Source: Dictyobacter formicarum (lineage in GTDB: Bacteria; Chloroflexota; Ktedonobacteria; Ktedonobacterales; Ktedonobacteraceae). From it: 64,000 nucleotides of DNA. The first letter of the stretch is position 1, and every line of letters starts with the position of its first letter. The stretch covers positions 1 to 64,000 of the forward strand of contig NZ_BNJJ01000026.1 of assembly GCF_016587435.1 (NCBI RefSeq). The letters are read 5' to 3'. The notes beneath the pieces were generated by a model. That model saw only the letters and a program-made list of their open reading frames with translations. It was not told the DNA's origin and did not search any database. Positions 16,993 through 25,121 of the stretch are shown in pieces. Made by a program: the position numbers and the translations under genes.

Positions 16993-17089
16993 ACCTTTTG
17001 AGCGCCAAAGGCGCGTAGTGTCAGGGGCCGAAGGCGCGAAACGTCCGGCTTTCAGACACATTCTAAGCATCGAGGATATGAACAGGAAA

Positions 17090-17947
17090 TTATCTATGCA
17101 AAACGAGCGACGAGACTGTTTTTCTAATTGTGCCAACTGTTAAAAATAATCCTTTGCTTAGCTGCGATGATTCGTAAGATAGTGGTGTGGGTGGAACGTC
17201 GAAATCAAGCAGATATGGCTCATTTTGCTTCGTTAATTCTATAACAGCTATAGCACGTGCTCCACTCAACATGTCATCATAACGTACTTCTGCAAGTTCT
17301 TCAGGCATCGCCTCAACCCAGATTTGACGTGGATTATTCCAGACAGGTTCGCTCGTTATGCGCCTGAGCAATCCAATGGAAATAGCCTCTTGAGGAATGC
17401 GATAACTGGTAGTAAGGAGCTGTAAATAGTCAGAACTAAACTGAATGTACCATCCTCCGTCGATAAGTTTGCCGAATGGAACAGTAATCAGTGCCCGTCC
17501 CCCCACTTCTAACAGATCATAGACCTTGGCAATGGCTTTAAGAGGCGCCTCCCGATCAGAGATCTGCTTCTGTTCTCCAAAGACACCACTAGGATCACAA
17601 TGTTGTCCAACGTGTTCGACTGTTGAGACGCTAACGATAGCATGATATTTTTTTTGCGGATCTAAATGCATGATATCAAGGTTCTCAACGGCTAAATCAA
17701 CCTCAAATTTGTCAATGATGAGTCGGGAGTGCAGACCGTATGCATCACTTAACATATTTTCATAATATTGGAGCGTATTGCCAATCTCCAAAATGTTTGC
17801 CTGCATTGAGCTCCTCTTAAGGAACTCAAATGCAAGTGGAATTTCCACCGCGCGTTCAGCCCGATTATTAAAAGGAATACGATTGTAGAAATATGGCCGA
17901 CCCTGGAATGTAAACTTCCTACGCCAGGCTGCAGGTTTTCTTATCAT
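17090..17947 (-). CDS. SAM-dependent methyltransferase-like protein
   Basis: 285 aa with a class I methyltransferase core: ANILEIGNTLQYYEN (motif I region), LDIMHLDPQKKYHAIVSVST (motif III/IV region) and LLEVGGRALITVPFGK (post IV). Glycine-poor motif I is unusual, so SAM binding is probable rather than certain. Substrate unknown; similar proteins lie in glycan or polysaccharide clusters, but no such cluster is here. AAAGGATA precedes the ATG. Monocistronic, AT-richer than its neighbours. Confidence 0.7.
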   Translation of the reverse strand: MIRKPAAWRRKFTFQGRPYFYNRIPFNNRAERAVEIPLAFEFLKRSSMQANILEIGNTLQYYENMLSDAYGLHSRLIIDKFEVDLAVENLDIMHLDPQKKYHAIVSVSTVEHVGQHCDPSGVFGEQKQISDREAPLKAIAKVYDLLEVGGRALITVPFGKLIDGGWYIQFSSDYLQLLTTSYRIPQEAISIGLLRRITSEPVWNNPRQIWVEAMPEELAEVRYDDMLSGARAIAVIELTKQNEPYLLDFDVPPTPLSYESSQLSKGLFLTVGTIRKTVSSLVLHR

Positions 17948-18548
17948 GAAAAATATCCTTTACACACTAAATTTGAGAGCCATAGCTTCTTTCAATGTAG
18001 ATCTCTCAAAAAGGTATAATCATATTTTTGCATCCGTAATCGTCAAAAAAGAGCAACGGAAAATAGGGGGGTAAATAAAAAAGAAGTTTACCCTCTATAC
18101 TTTTCGCTGGTTTTGCTCTATTTATGCATGACTAGAAAAGATCTGATATTGAATGTAACATATTGTTCACTGCTCCGGCAAGCCTTCCCTTTAGACGTGG
18201 GGGCCCTGGCGACATGTATTGAGTGTCATCTAAGATGGAAGATGCGATTAATCAGCACCATTGTGATGGCTATAACACCCAGTACAATCAGTTTGCTGGT
18301 TAATACAAAATGATATGTATTGGCATCAATACCAGTCCATATCCCCCCTCATGTATAATTTGTTTCACCTTCCCTATAACACAAAAAAGCAGTGGAAGGT
18401 TTCACAAAAGTATTTTTTTGTCGAGGCACTGATAGTGGATTTGCGCAGGAAAGGCTGGATGAATGTAAAAGAAGACGCATGTGTATTTGTCGGATTGCTC
18501 ATGCGTCTTCTTTTGTATCAATGATGTTGGCACTCAATACTGGATCGA
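17948..18548. other. 600-bp AT-rich spacer
   Basis: Apart from the terminator at 18467-18514 nothing is recognised. Two short open frames (18113-18313 and 18315-18524) lack ribosome sites and family resemblance and are not called. Confidence 0.5.
18467..18514 (-). terminator. Terminator of the esterase gene
   Basis: AAAAGAAGACGCATG pairs perfectly with CATGCGTCTTCTTTT (15 bp, 18-base loop). On the minus strand it ends in TTTTAC, 35 bases after the esterase stop, so an intrinsic terminator for that gene. Confidence 0.7.
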
Positions 18549-19529
18549 TCAGACTAAACTCTTGCGTAACGCCCAGATGGCTTGTGCGATGCCAGCACGA
18601 ACTGGCGCTGTTTCCGCAATGGGGTTGAGCAAGGCAAAATCATGAATAGTACCCAGGACACGCATAGGTGCAACAGAAACACCGGCTTGCTGCAACTTGT
18701 GAGCATACGCTTCCCCTTCATCGCGTAGCACATCGTTCTCGTCCACGATAATGCAGGCCGGTGGGAGCTCTTTCAACAGCTCAGGCGGCGCCTGCAAGGG
18801 CGAGAGATGGTAATCGTTGCGCAAAGCGACGTTAGGTGCATAGCTGTCCCAGAACCATTTCATGGCGGCTGCGGAAAGCCAGTAAGCGCCATCGCCATAG
18901 CGCTGATAGGAAGGGGTATTCATGCCCGCATCTGTGACTGGATACAAGAGCACTTGAGAGGTCAGTTTGGGGCCCTGGCGCTCTTTGGCCAGGATGGTCA
19001 GTACCGTTGCCATGTTTCCGCCAACGCTATCACCACAGACAGCCAGGCGCGATGAATTAATACCGATAGCTGGCCCCTGCTCAGCTGCCCAGAGCAATGC
19101 AGCGTACGCCTGTTCGACCGCCACAGGATACTGTGCTTCCGGGGATCGATCATAGTCCACGAACACCACCGTTGCCTGCACGCCATTCGCGATTTCACGC
19201 ACCAGGCGATCATGGGTCTCTTTATCACCAAGCACCCAGCCGCCACCATGACAATACACAATACCAGACAATGCTCCGAGTGCACCCTGAGGGCGCACAA
19301 TTCGCAACGAGATCTCGCCCGTTGGGCCACCAGAAATCTTACGATCCTCAATCTCAGCCGGAAGCTTCGTAACCTTCACACTCTCTTGTACAGAGACGAG
19401 CACCTGACGTGCCTGGTCAGGAGTTAAAGTGTAGAGGGGAGGCCCACCCTGGGCCTCCAGGTTTTTGAGGAAGGCCAGGGTCGTCTTATCAAGCAAAGAC
19501 TCGCGGGGATCGCTAGCGACAGTTGCCAT
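18549..19529 (-). CDS. Alpha/beta hydrolase, HSL-type acetyl esterase
   Basis: 326 aa esterase/lipase of the hormone-sensitive lipase group (alpha/beta hydrolase fold-3), cytosolic, cleaving short acyl esters. The ATG at 19529 (MATVASDP...) has AAAGGA eight bases before it; a longer frame to 19580 starts without one. Oxyanion loop YCHGGGWVLG, nucleophile elbow GDSVGGN, acid DENDVLRDEG and histidine GTIHDFALLNP are all present. Its 3' end is duplicated 1.7 kb away at 16785. Followed by a strong terminator; monocistronic. Confidence 0.9.
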   Translation of the reverse strand: MATVASDPRESLLDKTTLAFLKNLEAQGGPPLYTLTPDQARQVLVSVQESVKVTKLPAEIEDRKISGGPTGEISLRIVRPQGALGALSGIVYCHGGGWVLGDKETHDRLVREIANGVQATVVFVDYDRSPEAQYPVAVEQAYAALLWAAEQGPAIGINSSRLAVCGDSVGGNMATVLTILAKERQGPKLTSQVLLYPVTDAGMNTPSYQRYGDGAYWLSAAAMKWFWDSYAPNVALRNDYHLSPLQAPPELLKELPPACIIVDENDVLRDEGEAYAHKLQQAGVSVAPMRVLGTIHDFALLNPIAETAPVRAGIAQAIWALRKSLV

Positions 19530-19774
19530 GGAAAACATCCTTTCTGATGCCACTTCTGAAGATGAGCTTTTTGTGCTCACTCAACACCAAAAGGCCCCTC
19601 CATACGTACACAGCGAGGCCTTTGAGCGCACCACTGACTGTATACTAACCAGTTCGCCCTTTACTCCTTCCTTGCCGAGAAGTAAGCAACCAGTATATGT
19701 TTTCCAGCGTATCGCAGAAGTGAAATCAGATGCAAGGTGTTCATTTTCCAACGAGCGCCTTGCATGTTTTTTGC
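19530..19774. other. Spacer between ahcY and esterase with a hairpin
   Basis: ATGCAAGG (19730-19737) pairs with CCTTGCAT (19758-19765) ten bases beyond the ahcY stop, a possible ahcY terminator though the T-run lies on the wrong side for it. Otherwise it is the esterase promoter region with no recognised motif. Confidence 0.4.
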
Positions 19775-21025
19775 TCAGGCGGTCCCCACTTGCCAGGCAT
19801 GTTGATAGGCCAGTTGATCCTGGTTGAGCGTGTCCAGCTGTACGCCCAGGGCACGCAGCTTGAGGGCGGCCACACGCTCGTCGATCTCGGACGGCACATC
19901 ATAGACGCCCGGGGCAAGCTGCTGATACGATTCCAGCAGGTAGCGCGTGGAGAGCGCCTGATCGGCAAAGCTGAGGTCCATGATGGCGGCCGGACTGGCT
20001 TCTGCGGCCGCCTGACCGATCAGGCGCCCCTGGCCGAGCAAGTAGACTTTACGTTGGTTGGGCAACTCAAACTCTGTCATGTGCTCACGTAGCTGCGCCT
20101 CCCCAATCGCCAGGTCGCGTAGGCCGGCAGTATCGACTTCGACATCGAAATGACCCGAGTTGGCCAGGATGGCGCCATCCTTCATGGTCAGAAAGTGTTC
20201 GCGGCGAATCACGCCCGCCATGCCGGTGGCGGTCACAAAAATGTCGCCCAGGGGAGCCGCCTCATGCATCGGCAGGACCTGGAAGCCATCCATGATCGCC
20301 TCCAGGGCACGCGTGGCGTTGATCTCGCTGACAATGACGCGAGATCCCATGCCACGGGCGCGCATGGCGATGCCGCGTCCACACCAGCCATAGCCGGCCA
20401 CGACGAAGGTCGCGCCTGCCAGCAGCGCATTGGTGGCGCGCAAAATGCCATCGATCGTGTTCTGGCCCGTCCCATAGCGATTATCGAAATAGCGCTTGGT
20501 TGGCGTATCGTTGACCGCGACTACAGGAAAGCGCAGCACCTTCTGGTCGGCCATGGCTCTAGCCCGCATCACCCCGGATGTGGTTTCTTCGATCCCGGCC
20601 AGCACCGTGTTTTCCTCGGGACGGCTATGCAGGACAGCGATGAGGTCGGCGCCGTCATCCATCACCAGGTGCGGCTGAATAGCCAGCGTCTGCTCCATGT
20701 GGCGCTGATAGGTGGCCAGGTCCTCTCCATAACGGGCATAGACCGCGATGCCACGCTCAACCAGGGCTGCACAGACATCATCGCGCGTCGAGAGCGGATT
20801 CGAGGCACACAGCGCGACCTCCGCCCCGCCGGCCTGCAGTGCGGAGAGCAACACAGCAGTCTCGGTCGTGATATGCAAGGAGGCCGCGATGCGCCTGCCC
20901 TGAAATGGTTTTTCGGCCGCGAACTCATCAGTGATCTGGCGCAGCACCGGCATATGGCGCGCCGCCCAATTGATCCGCTGCTGGCCACGCTCGGCCAGGG
21001 CCAGGTCATGAATATCGTATGACAT
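19775..21025 (-). CDS. ahcY: Adenosylhomocysteinase
   Basis: 416 aa S-adenosyl-L-homocysteine hydrolase, an NAD-dependent cytosolic enzyme that splits SAH into adenosine and homocysteine, relieving product inhibition of methyltransferases. Visible: substrate region ITTETAVLLSALQAGGAEVA, RYGTGQNTIDGILRATN before the cofactor domain, and the NAD loop VVAGYGWCGRGIAMRARGMG; the C-terminal VYDVPSEIDERVAALKLRALG is typical. Length fits the shorter archaeal/thermophile-type form lacking the eukaryotic insertion. It follows a TrmB regulator by 41 bases on the same strand, so it is probably regulated with it. No SAH riboswitch is recognised upstream. Confidence 0.95.
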   Translation of the reverse strand: MSYDIHDLALAERGQQRINWAARHMPVLRQITDEFAAEKPFQGRRIAASLHITTETAVLLSALQAGGAEVALCASNPLSTRDDVCAALVERGIAVYARYGEDLATYQRHMEQTLAIQPHLVMDDGADLIAVLHSRPEENTVLAGIEETTSGVMRARAMADQKVLRFPVVAVNDTPTKRYFDNRYGTGQNTIDGILRATNALLAGATFVVAGYGWCGRGIAMRARGMGSRVIVSEINATRALEAIMDGFQVLPMHEAAPLGDIFVTATGMAGVIRREHFLTMKDGAILANSGHFDVEVDTAGLRDLAIGEAQLREHMTEFELPNQRKVYLLGQGRLIGQAAAEASPAAIMDLSFADQALSTRYLLESYQQLAPGVYDVPSEIDERVAALKLRALGVQLDTLNQDQLAYQHAWQVGTA

Positions 21026-21066
21026 GATAAAGGAATATCCTTTCCTCTCACTAACTCAACATAAGA

Positions 21067-21822
21067 TTACGCAACCCGATTTCCAGCACTATTGCGCAGT
21101 TGACGCTGTTTGCGGGCCTCCCAATCCATCCACGCCACATCCTGCTGATGCATCGATGCCGTCGCCACCTCAGACGGTAGCCAGTCGGGCAACTGCCGGT
21201 AGAGAAAATACCCATGCAGCGTTTCCAGTAACGCCTGGTTAGAGCTCAGCACGGCCTGGCAAGACTCAGCGGGGATCAGCGTCCCGACCAACGCTTCACG
21301 GCCATCGCGCACCAGCAGGACAACATTGTCGTCTTGCACATCCGTAGGAGCATGGAAGATGCGGCAGCCACGCGCTCGCGCCTGGTCGATGGCTTGCACC
21401 AGATCGCGATGCGCAGGGATAATCAGATCAAGGCTGGTGCGGGCCTGTGAGACCAGCGTCACCGCCTGCGCCAGGATATGCTGCTGACCACGCACCACCC
21501 AGAACTCACTCAGGCTGTTGGAGCGGGCCAGCGCGGCCAGTGTCGTCGTCAACGTCGTTAGAGTCGACTCCATCGAAGCGCGGAAGCGCGCAAACACCGT
21601 CTGCGGGTCCTGGGCCGTATAGCGCGGCGGATCTCCCGGCTGAACCAGGGCCAGCCCCTTCTCCAGCAAACGCTCCAGCACCTCATAGCTACGCGAACCC
21701 GGCACCTGCGAATACTTCCCCACCTCATACCCTGTCAGCGCCCCCCGCGTCAGCAACGTATAGTATGCCTCCGCCTCGTACTTATTCAGACCGAGCTGCT
21801 GCAAAAGATCAACCGTCGTCAT
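21067..21822 (-). CDS. TrmB family transcriptional regulator
   Basis: 251 aa from the ATG at 21822 with GGAGG five bases before. Residues 1-75 form the TrmB-type winged helix (LLQQLGLNKYEAEAYYTLLT, SQVPGSRSYEVLERLLEKGL); the rest is a C-terminal ligand domain (VVRGQQHILAQAV ... RGCRIFHAPTDVQ) of the PLD-like TrmB type. Most characterised TrmB proteins sense sugars; here the downstream gene is ahcY, which is unusual. A perfect 32-bp palindrome ends 12 bases before the start codon. Confidence 0.88.
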   Translation of the reverse strand: MTTVDLLQQLGLNKYEAEAYYTLLTRGALTGYEVGKYSQVPGSRSYEVLERLLEKGLALVQPGDPPRYTAQDPQTVFARFRASMESTLTTLTTTLAALARSNSLSEFWVVRGQQHILAQAVTLVSQARTSLDLIIPAHRDLVQAIDQARARGCRIFHAPTDVQDDNVVLLVRDGREALVGTLIPAESCQAVLSSNQALLETLHGYFLYRQLPDWLPSEVATASMHQQDVAWMDWEARKQRQLRNSAGNRVA

Positions 21823-21833
21823 AAAGCCCTCCA

Positions 21834-21865
21834 ATACTAGTAACCACTATAGTGGTTACTAGTAT
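21834..21865 (-). promoter_or_regulatory. Perfect 32-bp palindrome, probable TrmB operator
   Basis: Positions 21834-21849 are the exact reverse complement of 21850-21865; the half-site is ATACTAGTAACCACTA. It lies immediately upstream of the trmB ribosome site, so binding would block the trmB-ahcY transcript. No loop, which favours a protein site over an RNA hairpin. Confidence 0.75.
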
Positions 21866-21943
21866 ACAATGGAACACCAGACAATACAACCCTCCCAATT
21901 TTCGTGCCGCAAACGAAAAGGAACAATAAAAGAGAAAAAAAAC

Positions 21944-22177
21944 ATAGGTGCTGGGCTTGCCCCAGCTTGCCCCACCGTTTGTGGGGCCCCGTATCCCAGC
22001 GACTATGTACCTCGTATAATGATCCCTCGCCCCACGCGGTGCCCAAAAGGAACCCTCGCTTTTGGGCACAGAAACCGCCACGAGGTACCGAACGACGAGG
22101 GCGAGCATGCTGGGGGCATGATCAACGGGGCCGCCTCGCTGCGGCTCGCGGCAAGCTGGGGCAAGCCCAGCACCTAT
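21944..22177. repeat. Miniature element, dispersed palindromic family, copy A
   Basis: 234 bp bounded by perfect 28-bp inverted repeats (21944-21971 and 22150-22177) starting ATAGGTGCTGGGCTTGCCCC. Inside are further nested inverted pairs: GGGGCCCCGT/ACGGGGCC, GTACCTCGT/ACGAGGTAC and GTGCCCAAAAG/CTTTTGGGCAC. About 90 internal bases are nearly the same as in copy C near 52.0 kb (for example GGCGAGCATGCTGGGGGCAT). No coding frame. It reads as a non-autonomous MITE or a structured RNA gene. Confidence 0.75.
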
Positions 22178-22223
22178 GAATCTTCTTTTGTTGTGAGCAC
22201 AAAACATATTGGGGTGCCGAGAG
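22171..22223. repeat. 53-bp segment duplicated at 28547-28599
   Basis: The two 53-base segments differ at one position. At 28.5 kb it encodes the last codons of the 501-aa protein; here the same reading (LGTPICFVLTTKEDS, stop) is a stray gene end abutting miniature element copy A. A remnant of a paralogue or a recombination scar. Confidence 0.75.
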
Positions 22224-22383
22224 CGTTTCTTGAGAAACAATCTGGCCGAGAGAGGGTTACTGGTCTCGTGTCTGTTGCATTTTATCTGGTGTGCAGAACA
22301 GCTTGATGGCAATCATTGATGCGGCCATCCAACCAATGAGCACCCCGAGCCGCACGAGACGCGCCATAAACGCCGCATTGGTA

Positions 22384-22531
22384 AACCGTTATCTAGAACT
22401 TAGACAAATATGGACACGCCACATGTGCTGTCTAGTTCCTGCTTCATCCAGGGCAGTTTCACTTGATATTCCGACCAAGCCAGCGCTGCCCTGTCCACAG
22501 GCTTCAATCCCGTGTAACTCACGGTACTCTC
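22384..22531 (-). ncRNA. Predicted reRNA of TnpB element 1
   Basis: Between the tnpB stop and the element end the sequence is nearly identical to that of element 2 (for example TTACACGGGATTGAAGCCTG and CAAGTGAAACTGCCCTGGAT on the minus strand), although no protein is encoded. This conservation plus position fits the tnpB guide-RNA scaffold. The guide would start at 22383 and read TACCAATGCGGCGTTTATGG, i.e. the interrupted DUF998 gene. Confidence 0.6.
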
Positions 22532-23656
22532 TCAAGCCAAGTCTGCCAGATTGTAAGAGGCGTTCAAATCACGGTCGATGACCAAACCACATACATGGCA
22601 GACAAAGACACGTTCGCTTACATCTAATTCTTCTCGGACAACTTTGCAGCTTGAGCAGGTCTTGCTGGAAGGTTCCCAGCGAGACACAAATTTTACCTGG
22701 ACACCTGATTGTTGAGCTTTATATTCAATTTGGCGTCGAAATTCATAGAAGCCGACATCGGCAATAGCCCTTGAGAGATGCCTGTTCTTGAGCATCCCTG
22801 ACACATTCAAATCTTCTAACACAATCACAGAAGGCTTCTTGTTCGGTGACTTGGTTTTCATCACCAGTTGCGACGTTGCCTTGTGGAGCGTGTCTTTCCG
22901 AATATTCGCAATGTGCGCATGCAGGCGGGCTAACTTCCGGGTAGCTTTTGTTCGATTCTTGCTCCCTTTTTGTTTACGGGAATGCTGACGCGACGCCCGC
23001 CTCAATTTCTTGAGATTGGATCGTAACGCCTTGGGATTAGCAATCGTTATCCCGTTGGACACCGTTGCCAACGCCTTCACACCCAGATCAACGCCAATGA
23101 CTGTTCCCGTTGCCTCTTGGGGTTCAGGGATGGACTCCTCTACCTGGACACTGACAAACCAGCGGCCCGCCTGCTCGGAGACAGTTGCGGATAAGATCTT
23201 CGCTGCCGTGGGAAGATATCCACGTTCATGCAGTTGCACTATCCCGATGCGGGGGAGCTGAATGCGATCCTCAAAGACGTGAATCGTGCCCGTCAAGCGG
23301 AAGGAGCCAATGCCCTTCTTCTTGCTCTTAAACCTGGGATAACCAAGCTTGCCACGATATTTACCCTGTTTCTTGAGCTTGGTTTTTCCAAAGAAGTTTT
23401 TAAATGCTTTTTCGAGATTACGCAATGCCTCTTGAGGCGCGCACTTGCTGACTTCATACATCCATGACAGTTTGGTTTGTTTGAGGGCATTGAGTTCTTT
23501 TGCATTGGGGGTTTTGCGACCAGCTTGATACTCTTCCTGGTACCGTTTGAGTCCCCAGTTGTATGCCCACCGAGCTGCGCCAGCATGTTGAAGACACGTC
23601 GTTTTTTGCGCATTATTCAGATCCAGTTCGGTTCTGTATCCGCGTGTCATCTTCAT
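22532..23656 (-). CDS. tnpB: TnpB RNA-guided endonuclease, copy 1
   Basis: 374 aa, full-length TnpB. RuvC residues: Asp about 190 in GVDLGVKALA, Glu about 281 in VLEDLNVSGM, Asp about 363 in DRDLNASYN; zinc ribbon CSSC (334-337) and CHVC (352-355). The N-terminal domain (RGYRTELDLNNAQKTTCLQH) is complete. In IS200/IS605 biology TnpB cuts element-free donor sites guided by reRNA so the element is copied back. Translation starts inside the 3' end of the RHH ORF (44-base overlap), which implies coupling. No defect seen, so it is likely active. Confidence 0.92.
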   Translation of the reverse strand: MKMTRGYRTELDLNNAQKTTCLQHAGAARWAYNWGLKRYQEEYQAGRKTPNAKELNALKQTKLSWMYEVSKCAPQEALRNLEKAFKNFFGKTKLKKQGKYRGKLGYPRFKSKKKGIGSFRLTGTIHVFEDRIQLPRIGIVQLHERGYLPTAAKILSATVSEQAGRWFVSVQVEESIPEPQEATGTVIGVDLGVKALATVSNGITIANPKALRSNLKKLRRASRQHSRKQKGSKNRTKATRKLARLHAHIANIRKDTLHKATSQLVMKTKSPNKKPSVIVLEDLNVSGMLKNRHLSRAIADVGFYEFRRQIEYKAQQSGVQVKFVSRWEPSSKTCSSCKVVREELDVSERVFVCHVCGLVIDRDLNASYNLADLA

Positions 23657-23822
23657 GCCTGAGCTCCCTCCCTTTCACTCGTTCATATTCCTGGTCGATG
23701 ATCCGCTCTAGCAAATCAATCATCAACTCATTATTCGTGGCGGCAGCAATTTTTAATTTCTGTAAAGAGTGCCGCCAGATTTTTGTGGTCACACGTTCTT
23801 TTTCCATGTACCCATTGTACAC
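23613..23822 (-). CDS. Small ribbon-helix-helix protein upstream of tnpB, copy 1
   Basis: 69 aa (GTG start; an in-frame ATG is five codons in). The strand KERVTTKIWRHSLQKLKI and helix MIDLLERIIDQEYERVKG resemble the ribbon-helix-helix DNA-binding fold (CopG/Arc type), which binds DNA as a dimer. It overlaps tnpB by 44 bases. A nearly identical ORF precedes tnpB copy 2. Likely a repressor of the element or a partner of TnpB; this is inference. Confidence 0.72.
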   Translation of the reverse strand: MYNGYMEKERVTTKIWRHSLQKLKIAAATNNELMIDLLERIIDQEYERVKGRELRHEDDTRIQNRTGSE

Positions 23823-24463
23823 TATTTACCCCATTATTTCAAGGGAATATATGCCAAGAAAAGGGCATGGATGTCTGTATATTTTAAAATTAGTTACGAC
23901 CCCACAAAAAAGCACAGGAGGAGAAGAACTGCACTTGCCAGACAATAGAGCGCCCACCCGCGCTCCTTGTGTGCGAGGAAGAGCCGGACAAAGACCGCCA
24001 AGGCTGCCGCCAGAACAACGAAGACGAAAAGGGCGCCCAGAGCATGGATCGCACCGTGCCAGGAGGGACCAGTTCCGGCAAGAGATCCTGGAGGAAACCC
24101 ATTGGCAGGGTCAGTCCGACAAAAACCAACAGTCACAAGACCGAGTCCATAGGCCCCGATCAAGAGCGGTCCCCATGTTCCGGCTCGCCCAGGATGCAGT
24201 CTCCTCCAGAGACCAACCGCATAGAGGAGATTGAGTACTCCAGCAAGTACGAAGTTCACCATCTGAACCCATCCCCAGTCCCCAAGAGAGAGAAGGCTCA
24301 GCATATCGAGCCGTGGGTCAAAACCCGGACGCGTGTAGTCCTGAATGAGCACGGTCAAGATAAAGAGGGGACCGGCGATGGCTCCGCAGAGCAACAATAG
24401 TCTGGTCAGTGACAGGGGTTTTCGTGTATTGCCGACAACAGATGATGCTTGCATGGTATTCAT

Positions 24464-24837
24464 GCTATTTGCTCCTTTTTCTAGATCTTCGATAGGAAGT
24501 TATTCATTATCCCAAGCATAAGCGATCAACAGATTTTTCTGATGCGTCTGGAGATGTGTTTCCAACAAGTCTCTAGTTGGGATGAGCGGGTTCAAGAAGC
24601 AGCATTGAGTTGGTAGTTCGGATAACTCCACCAGACCGGCTCTGTCAACTTGGTAAATAGCATGAATGTTCGACGGTTTTTGAGCTCAAGGGTGGGAATT
24701 TAGCGCGAATGTTTGGAATCGACTGGCTCTTTCAAAGTGAATCCGCGCTGGAAGCGGCCTGTTGCGCATACCTATTGTGAATTCGGGCCCACCCGCACGT
24801 TGGGTGATAAACTGTGCAAGAGAGCGACGAGGGGTTG
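24464..24837. other. Spacer with an unidentified ORF remnant and left 63-bp repeat arm
   Basis: On the minus strand 24674-24500 is an open reading end without a start (… IHAIYQVDRAGLVELSELPT ... LLIAYAWDNE, stop); it lies upstream of DUF998 and is a truncated gene I cannot name. The last 63 bases (24775-24837) are the left arm of a perfect inverted repeat. Confidence 0.45.
24775..24837 (+). repeat. Left arm of a 63-bp perfect inverted repeat
   Basis: Exact reverse complement of 27476-27538, beginning TTGTGAATTCGGGCCCACCC and ending GGGGTTG directly at the left end of TnpB element 2. The pair encloses 2,764 bp (24775-27538) carrying RHH, tnpB and a histidine-kinase-like pseudogene. Confidence 0.9.
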
Positions 24838-24908
24838 AAATCAATTTTAAAATTTATGGACATGTATATCCTTTTATCAGCGATTATTCTCTTGATAAAA
24901 AGGAGTAA

Positions 24909-25121
24909 ATGGTGTACAATGAGTACATGAAAAAAGAGCGTGTTACCACAAAAATCTGGCGACATTCCTTGCAAAAATTGAAGATCGTTGCTGCCATCAA
25001 CAACATATCAATGATTGATTTACTCGAACAATTAATCGATCAGGAATACGAAAAGGTCAAAGGGAAGGAACCCAGGCATGAAAGTCATACGCGGATACAA
25101 GACAGAACTGGATCTCAATAA
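24909..25121 (+). CDS. Small ribbon-helix-helix protein upstream of tnpB, copy 2
   Basis: 70 aa, starting at an ATG four bases after AAAAAGGAG. Compared with copy 1 the fold-defining part KERVTTKIWRHSLQKLKI is identical and later residues vary conservatively (SMIDLLEQLIDQEYEKVKG), so the protein is under selection rather than a chance frame. It overlaps tnpB by 44 bases. Predicted DNA-binding dimer; role inferred as element autorepressor or TnpB accessory. Confidence 0.75.
   Translation: MVYNEYMKKERVTTKIWRHSLQKLKIVAAINNISMIDLLEQLIDQEYEKVKGKEPRHESHTRIQDRTGSQ

Larger units (their letters stand above)
16386..17089. other. 700-bp spacer with a gene remnant and palindromes
   Basis: Contains a duplicated esterase 3' end (16785-16891), a small hairpin beyond it (16741-16763) and a 25-bp perfect palindrome (16935-16992), listed separately. 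The rest holds no recognisable gene. Confidence 0.5.
22384..23896 (-). mobile_element. TnpB element 1 (IS200/IS605-like, no tnpA)
   Basis: About 1.5 kb unit with a small RHH ORF and tnpB. Its ends were fixed by comparison with element 2 on the other strand: the left end shares AATTTTAAAAT (23881-23891) and the right end shares TCTAAGTTCTRGATAACGGTT ending at 22384. Flank on the tnpB-upstream side is GGGGTCG. It interrupts the DUF998 gene. No tnpA, so mobility depends on a TnpA in trans. Confidence 0.8.
22257..24463 (-). pseudogene. DUF998 membrane protein gene interrupted by TnpB element
   Basis: The 5' part (24463-23897) encodes 189 residues of a DUF998-type six-helix membrane protein (LLLLCGAIAGPLFILTVLIQ ... 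PSWHGAIHALGALFVFVVLA) ending ...LLLLCFFVGS. The missing C-terminus is found beyond the TnpB element at 22382-22257: TNAAFMARLVRLGVLIGWMA and onward to a stop. Removing 22384-23896 or so rejoins the halves in frame (GGG TCG / ACC AAT) to about 230 aa, a normal length. So the gene is split by an insertion at its 3' part; the truncated product might still be made. Confidence 0.8.

Noticed and set aside
18113..18524. Two small plus-strand ORFs
   Set aside because: No ribosome sites, no recognisable composition or family; part of the region is a terminator.
20150..21022. 290-aa frame antisense to ahcY
   Set aside because: Shadow of a highly conserved enzyme gene in GC-rich codons.
21026..21066. 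SAH riboswitch before ahcY
   Set aside because: Only 41 bases separate trmB and ahcY and no riboswitch-like stems are visible there.
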